A stretch of 64,000 bases of DNA from an uncultured Haliea sp. (GTDB lineage Bacteria > Pseudomonadota > Gammaproteobacteria > Pseudomonadales > Halieaceae): the NCBI GenBank assembly GCA_913061145.1, contig CAJXUQ010000001.1, forward strand, positions 62,001 to 126,000, in the 5' to 3' direction. The notes under the pieces are model-generated. The model did no database searches. It saw nothing but the letters and a program-made list of their open reading frames with translations, and was not told the DNA's origin. Positions 12,605 through 21,405 of the stretch are shown piece after piece; within the stretch, counting starts at the first letter, position 1; the number at the start of each line of letters is the position of its first letter. A program made the position numbers and the translations under genes.

Positions 12605-13684
12605 ATGCCCTATCCGCCTCTCCCCGCGGTCGCCATGCGCGTTGTGCGCATCACCTGTGGGGCAGCTTTGCTCGCTGTAACTGCGATTGCGGTAACGGCC
12701 AGCGAGGGAGCCAGGTATACCGACAGTCACCTGCACACCGTTGATTTTTTCCAGCAAGGCGCACCGCTGGAGACCCTGCTCAGCGCCATGGATGCGGCGG
12801 GTGTCGGCAAAGCCATGGTATCCGGCATGCCGCTGATGAAGAAATGGCACGAAAACGAACCCAAGCGCCCTGACACATACGCAGGAGATGATGCCGGCGT
12901 GTACTGGTTCAGCGCTACCGATGCCTATCTGGCCGAGTCGCTGGAGGCCCTGGCACCCGAGCAGCGCGACCGCCTGCATCCCTTCCTGAGCGGCTTCAAC
13001 CCCACCGACAAGAACGCTGACCTGCACTTGCAGAAGATGACCGAGCTCTACCCTGGGCTCTGGCAAGGCATCGGTGAGGTGATCACACGGCACGACGACC
13101 TGACTGCGTTGACCGAGGGCGAAACACCTCGCGCCAACAGTGACGCGATGTTCCGGGTCTATCGCTATGCCGGGCACAACGGGCTGCCGGTCCTGCTGCA
13201 CAGCAATATCACCTCCAAGCGGGAGCGCAACCCACTCTATGCAGGAGAAGTGGAAGCCGCCCTGACCCGGTTCCCGGACGTGAACATCATCTGGGCGCAT
13301 GCAGGAACCAGCAAGACCCTACACCGGCATCAGGGCACGATGCCTTTTCTGCTGCCAGAGATCACGCGCATGCTGGAAACCTATCCCAATCTTTACATCG
13401 ACCTGTCCTGGAGCGTACTGCGGCCCTATTTACTGGACAGCAACGACCAGCCCGTAAGCGGCTGGGTCGCTCTGGTCTCGCGTTTTCCCAACCGGTTCAT
13501 GATCGGCTCCGATCTGCTGGGTAAATACGGCAGGCTGGGGGAGAAGCTGGCAGAGTTTGAACCTTTCCTGCAGGCGCTGCCCACAGAGGTGGCGCATCAG
13601 GTAGCGCGCAGCAACTTCCTCGCCCTGCTGCCGACCCGGGGCGTTTGTCCCCAGCACGTAGCACGCTGTAGCCAGGCGCGCTGA
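12605..13684 (+). CDS. exported amidohydrolase-related protein (TIM-barrel, amidohydrolase 2 type)
   Basis: A 359-residue protein with a signal peptide (VRITCGAALLAVTAIAVTAS). If translation begins at the ATG at 12635, this becomes a standard 25-residue leader. The metal-binding H-x-H is in YTDSHLHTVDF. Later barrel landmarks are LPVLLHSNI, NIIWAHAGTS and RFMIGSDLLG, giving His and Asp ligands in the family order. The family includes hydrolases and decarboxylases. Substrate unknown. The C-terminus has two cysteines and does not look like a membrane anchor. Confidence 0.78.
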   Translation: MPYPPLPAVAMRVVRITCGAALLAVTAIAVTASEGARYTDSHLHTVDFFQQGAPLETLLSAMDAAGVGKAMVSGMPLMKKWHENEPKRPDTYAGDDAGVYWFSATDAYLAESLEALAPEQRDRLHPFLSGFNPTDKNADLHLQKMTELYPGLWQGIGEVITRHDDLTALTEGETPRANSDAMFRVYRYAGHNGLPVLLHSNITSKRERNPLYAGEVEAALTRFPDVNIIWAHAGTSKTLHRHQGTMPFLLPEITRMLETYPNLYIDLSWSVLRPYLLDSNDQPVSGWVALVSRFPNRFMIGSDLLGKYGRLGEKLAEFEPFLQALPTEVAHQVARSNFLALLPTRGVCPQHVARCSQAR

Positions 13685-13777
13685 GTACAAGGCACGCCAA
13701 AGCGGAGACTGGCGGACGTCACGACGTACTTCCGTTAAGAAGCACGGGTACATCGTTTTTCAGGGAGCACGCAACGG

Positions 13778-14761
13778 ATGCCGAAGGCACTCGTCATCGG
13801 AGCGGGACCCGCCGGGATGCTTGCGGCAGTGCAGCTCAAGCGAAGCGGCTTCGAGACCGACCTCGCCGATCCATCGCCGGGATCAGGCCTGCGGACACGC
13901 CCGCAGAGTGGCCATGTGCACCTCTTGCAGCCCGCTACGCTGGCGCTCATAACACGGTGGCTGCCACAGCTGTCGGCCCATACCAACCCGCAACTCTGTC
14001 GGACAACATTTGACCAGTTGCTGTGGACACTGAGCCTCCAGTATATCGACAGCGTACACACCGCCCGCATTAAATCTGTCATCTTCAGGGGTAACAAGGT
14101 GCTGGTGCATGCTGCGGGGCAGATCAAGGAATATAATCTGCTGATAGACGCCAGCGGCGCCGCACGCGCAACCGCCGGGAGCGTGGCGCGCCAATGCAAC
14201 ACTGCGCTGCCCCTGGACTCCGGGCCTGCCTCCGGCGACTACGCTACCCTGAAGCTGACGAACTTGAGCGAGGAAACCAGGCAGATCATCGCTGTGCGCG
14301 ACAACGATTCAGGTTACGGCGCGTTATTGCAGCACACCGGCAACGGGAGGGGGTTACTCACGTTGCAGGCGCCCGTCGAGGAGCGACCACCCGAGGATCT
14401 GACGACTGCCCTGCGTGTTTTGAGGGGCTTTGCCGACCCACGGCCGTGGGCGGCTTGCCACAAGTCGCGCGCGCTGGGGCGCACCGTGATTTTTCGCGGC
14501 CGTCCGGCCACGCGACTGGCGCTGGAGCAGGTGACCGACCTGCCGGCGAACTGGCTGCCGATGGGAGACTGCCTGCTGACTACGCAGCCCTACCTGGGCC
14601 AGGGCTTTGAGCAACTCACCGAACATGTCGTGCTGTTGGAGCAGGGGCTCGCCGAAGGGCGGAGCTGTAGGCAAATTCGGAACCAACTAGTCCACCGGGC
14701 ACGCCAGCGATGGTGGAACGCCACCTGGCGCGACGCCATGCAGGCCTGTGCACTTTCCTGA
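13778..14761 (+). CDS. FAD-dependent oxidoreductase/monooxygenase-like protein
   Basis: A 327-residue flavoprotein. The dinucleotide-binding GAGPAG is at residues 8-13 and the second FAD motif GDCLLTTQPYLGQG is near residue 270. The segment SGHVHLLQPATLALI resembles the G-H-x-H-x-LL region of epoxidase or aromatic hydroxylase type FAD monooxygenases. At 327 residues it is shorter than most such enzymes (about 400), so part of the substrate domain is reduced. GGGAG lies about ten bases before the ATG. A small exported protein with Tyr-rich repeats follows 77 bp downstream on the same strand. A functional link between them is my inference only. Confidence 0.75.
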   Translation: MPKALVIGAGPAGMLAAVQLKRSGFETDLADPSPGSGLRTRPQSGHVHLLQPATLALITRWLPQLSAHTNPQLCRTTFDQLLWTLSLQYIDSVHTARIKSVIFRGNKVLVHAAGQIKEYNLLIDASGAARATAGSVARQCNTALPLDSGPASGDYATLKLTNLSEETRQIIAVRDNDSGYGALLQHTGNGRGLLTLQAPVEERPPEDLTTALRVLRGFADPRPWAACHKSRALGRTVIFRGRPATRLALEQVTDLPANWLPMGDCLLTTQPYLGQGFEQLTEHVVLLEQGLAEGRSCRQIRNQLVHRARQRWWNATWRDAMQACALS

Positions 14762-14838
14762 AGATGGCGCGGACAGTGGCGGAAAACGCCTTCGATCTGC
14801 GTTATGGGGTCAGTACTGGCAACCAGCGGAGCTCCACA

Positions 14839-15396
14839 ATGAAGATCTATCAACGGCGTCAGGTGGTCATGGGTCTCGCGACTCTGGTCGGAGGCGCACT
14901 CACGAGCACCTCCGGGCACAGCGCATCAAAGAGCAAGAGTGGCACACAGCTGCGTCTGGTGGTCGAGCGCGCGGAATCACTGCAAGGGCTCAGTGGCAAG
15001 GCACTCCAGCGGGCGCTGCTGAAACAGGTGCGCATTCGGATAGCGGGCACCGAGGATACTCAGGCCGTCGCGCTGTGCGCCGTGCGCGTAGAAAAAAACC
15101 GGGCCGTCGACACCTTCCTCTCACAGCCCTTCAAAGCGGCACCGGGTGACGTCTATCTGCCCGGCGACATGTATCTGCCAGGCAGCGACTTTCTACCTCA
15201 ATGCCTCCCGGGTGATATGTATCTGCCCGGTGACATGTACTACCCCGGAGAGAGTATCAGCGCCTTTGCGGCGAGCGCTGCGGAAAGTTCAGTCCGTGAA
15301 GCCGGCGCGACCAGCGGTCTTTTCCTAGTAGCCGTAGCAATGACGGATAGCAAAACCGCGTCACGGGGGTCGGCATTGACCTCAGATAGCTGCTGA
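14839..15396 (+). CDS. exported protein with PGDMYLPG repeats, function unknown
   Basis: A 185-residue protein I do not recognise. The N-terminus (YQRRQVVMGLATLVGGAL) is a signal sequence with a twin arginine, possibly Tat-type. Residues 35-95 are a charged alpha/beta segment. Residues 102-139 hold repeats of P-G-D-M/V-Y-L/Y-P-G, interrupted by SDFLPQC. The last 45 residues are Ala/Ser-rich. The ATG at 14839 was chosen because it starts the signal sequence. An open frame extends further upstream, into the flavoprotein gene. It is probably co-transcribed with that gene and convergent with the kinase gene. Confidence 0.65.
   Translation: MKIYQRRQVVMGLATLVGGALTSTSGHSASKSKSGTQLRLVVERAESLQGLSGKALQRALLKQVRIRIAGTEDTQAVALCAVRVEKNRAVDTFLSQPFKAAPGDVYLPGDMYLPGSDFLPQCLPGDMYLPGDMYYPGESISAFAASAAESSVREAGATSGLFLVAVAMTDSKTASRGSALTSDSC
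15142..15255 (+). repeat. in-gene repeat coding PGD(M/V)Y(L/Y)PG units
   Basis: Four copies of a degenerate unit of about 18 bases, P-G-D-x-Y-x-P-G, arranged as two doublets: PGDVYLPGDMYLPG, then SDFLPQCL, then PGDMYLPGDMYYPG. Adjacent units share the PG. The codons differ between copies (for example ctgcccggc and ctgccaggc), so the repeat is kept at protein level and is not a recent DNA duplication. Confidence 0.85.
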
Positions 15397-15422
15397 CGGT
15401 TTGCCGGGGAACGGTCGTCCTC

Positions 15423-18158
15423 TCAGAGCAGCATTGTAACCGGTGGCGGCAGAGCCCTCTCTCCTGCAGCCAGCGCGGTTGTCCACCGGTGCATGGCTAC
15501 AACGTCTGCGTGCCCGTCGCCGTGAACCTCCGCCAGTATGGCAACGCCCTCCGCGCCGAACTCAATGGCACGGGGTATGTCTCCCCGATGCCAGTACACC
15601 GCCGCGAGCCGCCGCAGAGTATCACCTGCCAATTCATGTCGCTCACCCAGCAGCGTGCGGAAAATGCCCAGTGAACGTAGCAAAAGCGCTTCGGCCTCGT
15701 CGTACCGTGTCTGGCCATTGCGAGCGGCCGCGAGGTTGACCAGATCAATCGCCAACTCCCGACTCTGGGGGCCCAGTACACGCTCATCAATGGCCACAGC
15801 TTGTGCGAGGTAGGTAGCCGCCTCGTCAAACTCGCCAAGCTTAAGGTATGCGGTGCCAAGGCCACTGACGGCCGCCGCAATAGCCGGGCTATGTTCCTCA
15901 TGGTTTTCCCGCAGGATTTCCACCGCGCGAAGCAGATACGCGATGGCACCCTGCGGATCGCCCAGCTCCCTTCGGGCTGAGGCCAGTTGATTCAACAATA
16001 CGGCGAGGCTTGGATGACGCGGGCCCAGCACCTGCTCATCCACTGCCAGGGCCTGCTGCAGGTGATCCGCTGCTGCCGCGGGATCACCGGACTCCAGCAG
16101 GGCGATACCCAAGTTTCCTCTGGCGACAGAGGTCTGTGGATGGGTGTCGCCAAACAGGCTGCGGCGCATGGCGTAGGCATGCTGCAGCATGTCTATCGCC
16201 TCACTGTGGCGCGCTTCACGCGACAGCAGGGTGCCCAGAGCATTCAGGGTGGTGGCATGAGGCGCGCTGTCGATCGCAGCCCGGCGATGAAAGGTCAGCG
16301 CCTCAACCAGCAGATCTCGAGCTTCCGCATAGCGGCTGGTGACGATATGAACAATGCCAAGATTGGTGAGTGTTCGCGCGCGCCGCGCCAGCTCATCTTC
16401 TGGCAGCGTCGCCAGGGCGCGACGATGGTAGCCCTCGGCAACATCCAGCCGACCCAGCTGGAAGTTGGCTTCGCCAAGTTCCGCGAGCACATCCGCCTGC
16501 ATCAGGCGGCTGTTGTCCACCTCCCTTTCGAGCAGCGTCAGTGCCTGCAACAGAAGCTCATCCGACTGCTGGTACCGACCGAGGCTGCGGCTCACCTGAC
16601 CCAGCACATGGAGCATGGTGGCCTGCAGTGCAGTATCGCCGTGGATTGCCCCTGCCCGCTCGATGCCGCGATCAACCAACTGAATGGCAGTCACGTCACC
16701 ACCCCGCGACTCAGCCGGATCCGCGGCGCGGAACAGATCCACCAGATAGCCGCTGATCTGCTGCGCCTTCGCGGCTTCCCGCTCTGCCAGCAAGGCAGCG
16801 GCAGCCGCGCGATCGCGCTCGGTGGAAAGTCGCTCAACATGTGCGGCCAATGCCGCCAGCACGACAAGCGGCACGACGAGAGACGCGGCTACCGCCAACG
16901 CGTTTCTGCGCAGGAAACGACCGGCTCTGTAGCGCCGGTTGCCGGCCCGGGCGAGCACCGGCAGGCGCTCGCGGTAGCGTTGAATATCGACGCTCAACTG
17001 TTCTACCGAGGCATAGCGGTGCTCCGGCTCCTTGCGCAAAGCCACCTGGCAGATGGCATCAAGGTCGCCCCGCAGCGTGCGGGCCAGCCGCTCGGGAGTG
17101 CTCGCCCTGGCTGCCGCGAGTTGCCGGGGGTCTTCGTCATCTGCGTCCCGGGCCAGAACTCGCTCAGGCAAACTGGGCGGCACCTGGTGCAGAATCGCAT
17201 CCTGGAACAGAGCGGGCTGGCCGTCGCGCACGCGGTAGGGTGAGCGCCCTGCGAGCAGCCTGTACAGCAAGACACCCAGCGCATAGACGTCAGTGGCGGT
17301 TGAAACACGCTCACCCAGCAACTGCTCGGGGCTCGCGTAAGCCGGGGTCAGCAGCCGTCCACCGGGCTCCGTCAGCTCGTTCCCCGGGGTGGAAGCGGCG
17401 TCGGACTGCAGGACTTTTGCAATGCCGAAGTCGAGCAGCTTCACCTGTCCGGCGTCGGTCACCAGGATGTTGCTGGGCTTCAGATCCCGGTGCACCACCA
17501 GCCTCTGGTGGGCATACTGCACCACCTGGAAGACCTGTTCCAGAAGAGTCAGTCTCTGTGAGACATCCAGCCGTCTGCGGTCACAGTATTCCGTGATGGG
17601 TGTGCCATCGACATATTCCATGATGAAATAGGGCCAGCCGTCATCCGTGACGCCGCCGTCCAGCAACCGAGCCAGATTGGGATGCTCGAGGGATGCCAGA
17701 ATCCTGCGTTCTTCGCGAAATCGTTCCACAGATTCATCGCTGTCCAGCCAGCGACGGAGCACCTTGACAGCGACCGTTTGCTGGAACTCGCCGTCGTCTC
17801 GCTCACCCTTCCAGACAACGGCGGTGCCGCCCTTGCCCAGGCATTGCACAAGTTTATAAGGGCCTACGTGGCTTACGGTCGCGGGGCTTGAATCGTCGCC
17901 GGATGGCTCCCGCAAAGCTGCAGCTGCCAGCATGGCAACCGAGGCGGGGGCTCTGTCAAACAGGGCATGGGAGCGCGCCTCCGCATCCAGCAGACGGCCT
18001 ACCGTTTCTGCCAATGCGGGGTCATCTTCACGGCAGCGAGCCAGCTGGGAGGCACGCTCCGCTGCGGGCAGATCGAGCAATGCACTAAACAGAGCATCTG
18101 CACGGACCCACTCCCCGGTGAGGGCAGCGCGCGATGGTATCGCATGTCGCGGTGACAT
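15423..18158 (-). CDS. transmembrane Ser/Thr protein kinase with C-terminal TPR repeats
   Basis: A 911-residue Hanks-type kinase. An N-terminal segment (about 1-95) resembles those of sigma-factor-linked kinases. The kinase domain (about 100-390) has the glycine loop GKGGTAVV, Lys132 (VAVKVL), catalytic Asp225 (HRDLKPSN) and DFG at 243-245, so it should be active. One hydrophobic segment, RNALAVAASLVVPLVVLAAL, lies near residue 430. The rest is a long array of TPR units (about 500-880), probably outside the membrane. AGGAG lies seven bases before the ATG. A matching ECF-like sigma factor is encoded nearby at 18735-19259, a pairing known to work through sigma-factor phosphorylation (EcfP/PknT of Vibrio parahaemolyticus). 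Confidence 0.9.
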   Translation of the reverse strand: MSPRHAIPSRAALTGEWVRADALFSALLDLPAAERASQLARCREDDPALAETVGRLLDAEARSHALFDRAPASVAMLAAAALREPSGDDSSPATVSHVGPYKLVQCLGKGGTAVVWKGERDDGEFQQTVAVKVLRRWLDSDESVERFREERRILASLEHPNLARLLDGGVTDDGWPYFIMEYVDGTPITEYCDRRRLDVSQRLTLLEQVFQVVQYAHQRLVVHRDLKPSNILVTDAGQVKLLDFGIAKVLQSDAASTPGNELTEPGGRLLTPAYASPEQLLGERVSTATDVYALGVLLYRLLAGRSPYRVRDGQPALFQDAILHQVPPSLPERVLARDADDEDPRQLAAARASTPERLARTLRGDLDAICQVALRKEPEHRYASVEQLSVDIQRYRERLPVLARAGNRRYRAGRFLRRNALAVAASLVVPLVVLAALAAHVERLSTERDRAAAAALLAEREAAKAQQISGYLVDLFRAADPAESRGGDVTAIQLVDRGIERAGAIHGDTALQATMLHVLGQVSRSLGRYQQSDELLLQALTLLEREVDNSRLMQADVLAELGEANFQLGRLDVAEGYHRRALATLPEDELARRARTLTNLGIVHIVTSRYAEARDLLVEALTFHRRAAIDSAPHATTLNALGTLLSREARHSEAIDMLQHAYAMRRSLFGDTHPQTSVARGNLGIALLESGDPAAAADHLQQALAVDEQVLGPRHPSLAVLLNQLASARRELGDPQGAIAYLLRAVEILRENHEEHSPAIAAAVSGLGTAYLKLGEFDEAATYLAQAVAIDERVLGPQSRELAIDLVNLAAARNGQTRYDEAEALLLRSLGIFRTLLGERHELAGDTLRRLAAVYWHRGDIPRAIEFGAEGVAILAEVHGDGHADVVAMHRWTTALAAGERALPPPVTMLL

Positions 18159-18324
18159 CCGTGATCTCCTAACGTGGTGACGCCTTATCCTAGCTCAACA
18201 AGATCGTTGCGGGCGATAGCAAACATCGCACCGCTCACAATCCCCGGGCGAGCCGAGACGCCTGGGGCTGGCGGAGACCCGGCACGGATTGCGGTACTCC
18301 AGGTACCACCCGGAGGGAATTGCC

Positions 18325-18699
18325 ATGCTTTACCGAAAGTTACTCGTGGCGTTGGTCACCATGGTCAACGCCAGTACTCATGCCGCGGATACACAGGCGG
18401 TCTTTGGCGAGTGGGCCATGGACGCCGCGACCTGCAGTGAATCGCGCCTCACATTCACCACCGAATACCGGCATGAGGCACTGATGGCTGAGGGCAATGA
18501 ATGGTTGATACTGGCCTCTGCCGATTTCACTTTTGAGGGCGATGTGATTCTGGTGAAAACCAGCGAGTATCAAAGTCACCAACGCCTGCGCGTAATCGTC
18601 GCCACAGAGAGCGCCCTGCAACTGCGCACGGAAGACGCCGCACGCGCGGAGGCGATTGGCACTGATACCCTGTCACTGGTTCGCTGCCCTCCTCGCTGA
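18325..18699 (+). CDS. small exported protein, function unknown
   Basis: A 124-residue protein with a signal peptide (MLYRKLLVALVTMVNASTHA) and a mature part beginning DTQAVFGEWAMDAATC. The mature domain is mostly beta strands with two cysteines, one early and one at the end (VRCPPR), which could form a disulfide. GGAGGG lies eight bases before the ATG at 18325. It lies between the kinase and the ECF-like sigma factor genes but on the opposite strand. Small secreted domains starting G-x-W are common and diverse, so I assign no function. Confidence 0.65.
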   Translation: MLYRKLLVALVTMVNASTHAADTQAVFGEWAMDAATCSESRLTFTTEYRHEALMAEGNEWLILASADFTFEGDVILVKTSEYQSHQRLRVIVATESALQLRTEDAARAEAIGTDTLSLVRCPPR

Positions 18700-18734
18700 C
18701 GCCCACTTTGCTCTACAGCGAGGGCCGCTGCGGC

Positions 18735-19259
18735 TCAGGCCGGATTCAATGCATCCATCAGGTAGGCGCGGGCCCGTGACCAGTCGCGTTCCAGTGAGCG
18801 CATGGGGCGCTGCAACACCGTGGCGGCCTCCTGCATGGTCATCCCCGCGAACAGGCGGCACTCGGCGAGTGTCTCCAGGGCTGGATCCAGCTTGCCGAGT
18901 TCGCGCATTGCAGAATCGATTGCGATAACGTCAACGACGGACGTGGCCAGGCCATCGCCGTGGGAATCCGGGTCGAGTTCCAGCGGCACAGCACCGCCGC
19001 CTCGTTTCACCGCGCCGCGACGACGGGCGTAGTCGACGATAAGCTGACGCATCGCGGTAGAGGCCAGCTTCAGAAATTCATCTCTGGGCAAGGCGGCGTG
19101 TGCCTCATCGGCGCTCAGACGAATCCAGGCCTCATGCACCAGTGCGGTGGTATTCAGCGTCGCACCGGGACGGTAGCGCCGGAGCTGACGGTGCGCCGCC
19201 AGCCGCAGACCGCTGTACAGCGCGTCCAGCCGGCCTTCTACCAACGCTTGTGTTGTCAC
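18735..19259 (-). CDS. ECF-like RNA polymerase sigma factor (TIGR02999-type)
   Basis: A 174-residue sigma-70 family protein with region 2 (LNTTALVHEAWIRL, STAMRQLIVDYARRRGA) and region 4 (AECRLFAGMTMQEAATVLQ, then RSLERDWSRARAYL), the helix-turn-helix that reads the -35 element. The sequence follows the subfamily usually encoded beside Ser/Thr kinases. These lack the usual acidic patch in region 2.2, here replaced by NTTALVHEAW, and have no obvious anti-sigma factor. In the characterised relative EcfP, threonine phosphorylation replaces that charge. Thr residues in this segment are candidates here. The start is a GTG at 19259. Confidence 0.87.
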   Translation of the reverse strand: MTTQALVEGRLDALYSGLRLAAHRQLRRYRPGATLNTTALVHEAWIRLSADEAHAALPRDEFLKLASTAMRQLIVDYARRRGAVKRGGGAVPLELDPDSHGDGLATSVVDVIAIDSAMRELGKLDPALETLAECRLFAGMTMQEAATVLQRPMRSLERDWSRARAYLMDALNPA

Positions 19260-19349
19260 TGCATTGCCATCCCCGATCGCCTTCGCGGTGTCGAGGATTA
19301 TACCCGCTCGTCACGCCGTCACAAGTGACCGCGTCACGGGGCGACAGCG

Positions 19350-20381
19350 TTACTCGGGTGCAGTTAAGCGTCGCTTTTCTTCTCTGCGCAGAATGTCCCG
19401 TTCACGGCGCAACTGATCGTAGCGAATTTTGATCTGGCGCTGCTGCTCGGCCGCCTCCGTCATCTGCCGCACGGCCTCCTGGCGCACCGGGTCAGCGGCG
19501 CCGCCGGCCTGCAGCAATCCGGGGTTCAGCATGCGCTGCTGTGACTCCAAGGCCTGCAGTTCGCTACGCTCCTGCCACTCCAGCGCAAAGTCCTCATCCA
19601 GATTCCTGCGCTCCCATGCTCGCAGCTTGGCGCCATGAAGATAGTCGCCCAGCAGCCCGAGATGCCGCTCATGCAATCGCTCTACCTCGCGCTGTTCGCG
19701 TTCATTCCACTGCAGTTCAGTCCGCGTCAGCTCACCGCCGATGGGGCTCGCGATTATCGGTTGTGGCGTCTGCATCAGCCCAAGCGCCTTCGCGCGATTG
19801 AGCACCCGCTGATCGCGCTCGGACAGCAGAGCATCCTTGCGCTCTTCCGCCGCCAGCTGCGCCTCATGCACGCGCATGGCACCGCTCTTGCGCGCAGCAA
19901 ACACCGCATCCTGATGCGCTGCAGTCTCCTCCTCCATGGCACTCAGCCGATTGAGTAGCTCCGCCTCCGAGGCCGCTGTGAGCGTGCCCGCCAGCCGCTT
20001 CTGTAACGCCGCTTCCAGGGCGGCCACTTCGCTCTCTGTCGCAGCTTCCAGCCGAACGCGCTCCAGGTCGAACTCCGTGTCCACCGCCCTGACGCGCTCC
20101 TGGTAATGCGACGCCATATCGCCCACCTCCAGACGCAAGGTCGTCACCGCGTCGTTGAGCTGCTGATTGCGCGCTTTGCGCAGCGCCCGGCGTTCTCGCT
20201 GCGCATCGCGACGCAGTTCCTTCAACTGGCGTTCGTCAAGGCCGGTATCGGCTCGAACGCTGACCGCCGGCAGCGCGGTGGTCAGCGTGACGGCCAGCGT
20301 CGTCACCGTCAGCATGAGCGCACTGCTCAGCAGCGCGGCAAAGATCGGGGTTTTCATGCTTGAACGTTGCAGATATCTCAT
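19350..20381 (-). CDS. exported coiled-coil protein, function unknown
   Basis: A 343-residue protein. A signal peptide (MKTPIFAALLSSALMLTVTT preceded by MRYLQRSS) leads to a mature chain that is almost wholly charged helix, rich in Glu, Arg, Ala and Gln, with heptad-like spacing (ERVRLEAATESEVAALEAAL). A break near residue 220 has TPQPIIASPIGGELTRTELQ. The ATG at 20381 has GGAGAG six bases upstream. An ATG at 20399 overlaps the previous stop but would give an unusually long leader. It is the last gene of a three-gene set with the two membrane proteins upstream. It may be a periplasmic structural or scaffold protein, but that is a guess. Confidence 0.65.
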   Translation of the reverse strand: MRYLQRSSMKTPIFAALLSSALMLTVTTLAVTLTTALPAVSVRADTGLDERQLKELRRDAQRERRALRKARNQQLNDAVTTLRLEVGDMASHYQERVRAVDTEFDLERVRLEAATESEVAALEAALQKRLAGTLTAASEAELLNRLSAMEEETAAHQDAVFAARKSGAMRVHEAQLAAEERKDALLSERDQRVLNRAKALGLMQTPQPIIASPIGGELTRTELQWNEREQREVERLHERHLGLLGDYLHGAKLRAWERRNLDEDFALEWQERSELQALESQQRMLNPGLLQAGGAADPVRQEAVRQMTEAAEQQRQIKIRYDQLRRERDILRREEKRRLTAPE

Positions 20382-20395
20382 CGTGTTCTCTCCGG

Positions 20396-20881
20396 TCATG
20401 CCGTCTTGTTGTTCATCTCGCCATCGCGCCAGATTTTCAGCCACGCGTTGATGGTGTCCGCCAGATAACCTGCATCGCCCCCGGATACTGCCCACCCCAC
20501 CAGCGGCACACGCGTGGCCGGGCTCGTGATGGAGAACACCAACCGCAGGTAGCGATCAGTCACTTCTGCACTGTCAAGGCTCTGCAGCGGGAACTCGAAG
20601 GTTTTGACTTCGAGACTGGAGACGCGGCGGATCAATACCCGCCCCGGCCCTGCCTCAAGTCGCAGCCGGGTGCTGCGGGTGAGAAAGAAGTGGCCCATAT
20701 AGGCGAGCAGCGCGAGGGTCAGCCCCCAGGCAATTCCCTGCAGGAACTCGCCACCCAACAACTCGGCGAATGCGATGAGGCCGCCGATACCGACAACCGG
20801 GCCCAGCATAAACCAGAGAAACAGGCGTGGGAGTTCCAGCACCAGCTCCAGCGTTTCAGGGGTGTTCTTCAGGACTTTCAT
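20396..20881 (-). CDS. small membrane protein, function unknown (paralogue-like of next gene)
   Basis: A 161-residue protein with two membrane helices near the N-terminus (LFLWFMLGPVVGIGGLIAF and GIAWGLTLALLAYMGHFFL), then a soluble beta-rich domain (LRLEAGPGRVLIRRVSSLEV...FPLQSLDSAEV), ending in an amphipathic helix (LADTINAWLKIW). This is the layout of small membrane proteins with a PH-like domain. The upstream gene product (20878-21405) has the same layout, including a terminal ST-LNSWLDQ helix, so the two look like diverged copies. The start ATG overlaps the upstream stop (ATGA). Confidence 0.65.
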   Translation of the reverse strand: MKVLKNTPETLELVLELPRLFLWFMLGPVVGIGGLIAFAELLGGEFLQGIAWGLTLALLAYMGHFFLTRSTRLRLEAGPGRVLIRRVSSLEVKTFEFPLQSLDSAEVTDRYLRLVFSITSPATRVPLVGWAVSGGDAGYLADTINAWLKIWRDGEMNNKTA

Positions 20882-21405
20882 GTCAACGCGCCCTCCACAC
20901 CCGAGCCGGGTTGCTCCGGCACAGATTCAGACTGATCGAGCCAGCTGTTCAGGGTGCTCACGGCGTACAGCAGATCCAGCGGGTCCGGGCGGAACAGATC
21001 CAGCGGCACTCGGGACAGCGTGTCACCCTGCGCAAGCACCAGGAGCAGCCGATACTCCGGCAGACTGTGCCGTCGATTGTGCTGCGTTTCCACCTCCAGC
21101 TGCTTCAACGCCGGCAACGGATATTCGGCCACCTGATCCCCGAACACCGCTCGGGAGCGAATGCGGAGCGTGCCCGCATGCCGATCGGCATGGAATACGA
21201 CCTGGCGCAGAATCTGCGTCATCAGGATCCATCCCAGAGCAGCCAGCAACAGGCTGCTCATGATGATTCCGTTCAAGGCGCCTTCAAACAGGGCGCGCAG
21301 AAACGTAATGCCCAGAATCGCCGCGACGCCTCCAAGGCCTACCAGCCAGTCGATCGGCATATGGGTCATCTCGAGTTCGGCAGTGGACTGTTTAATCACT
21401 CTCAC
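20878..21405 (-). CDS. small membrane protein, function unknown
   Basis: About 175 residues if it starts at the GTG at 21405, which has GAGGG nine bases upstream. An ATG at 21369 is the alternative. Two or three hydrophobic segments (IDWLVGLGGVAAILGITFL, IIMSSLLLAALGWILMTQIL) precede a beta-rich domain (AGTLRIRSRAVFGDQVAEYPL) and a C-terminal helix (LLYAVSTLNSWLDQ). The fold plan mirrors the downstream gene, with which it overlaps by four bases, so they are probably translated together. It is divergent from the 692-residue exported protein at 21571. Confidence 0.62.
   Translation of the reverse strand: MRVIKQSTAELEMTHMPIDWLVGLGGVAAILGITFLRALFEGALNGIIMSSLLLAALGWILMTQILRQVVFHADRHAGTLRIRSRAVFGDQVAEYPLPALKQLEVETQHNRRHSLPEYRLLLVLAQGDTLSRVPLDLFRPDPLDLLYAVSTLNSWLDQSESVPEQPGSGVEGALT

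Noticed and set aside
15142-15255. Repeat in the exported protein gene considered as a DNA-level tandem repeat or CRISPR
   Set aside because: Units are coding, differ in codons and have no spacers, so the repeat belongs to the protein.
15987-17243. Open frame of 418 codons on the plus strand
   Set aside because: Antisense to the kinase TPR region. No motif, and the kinase is clearly the real gene.
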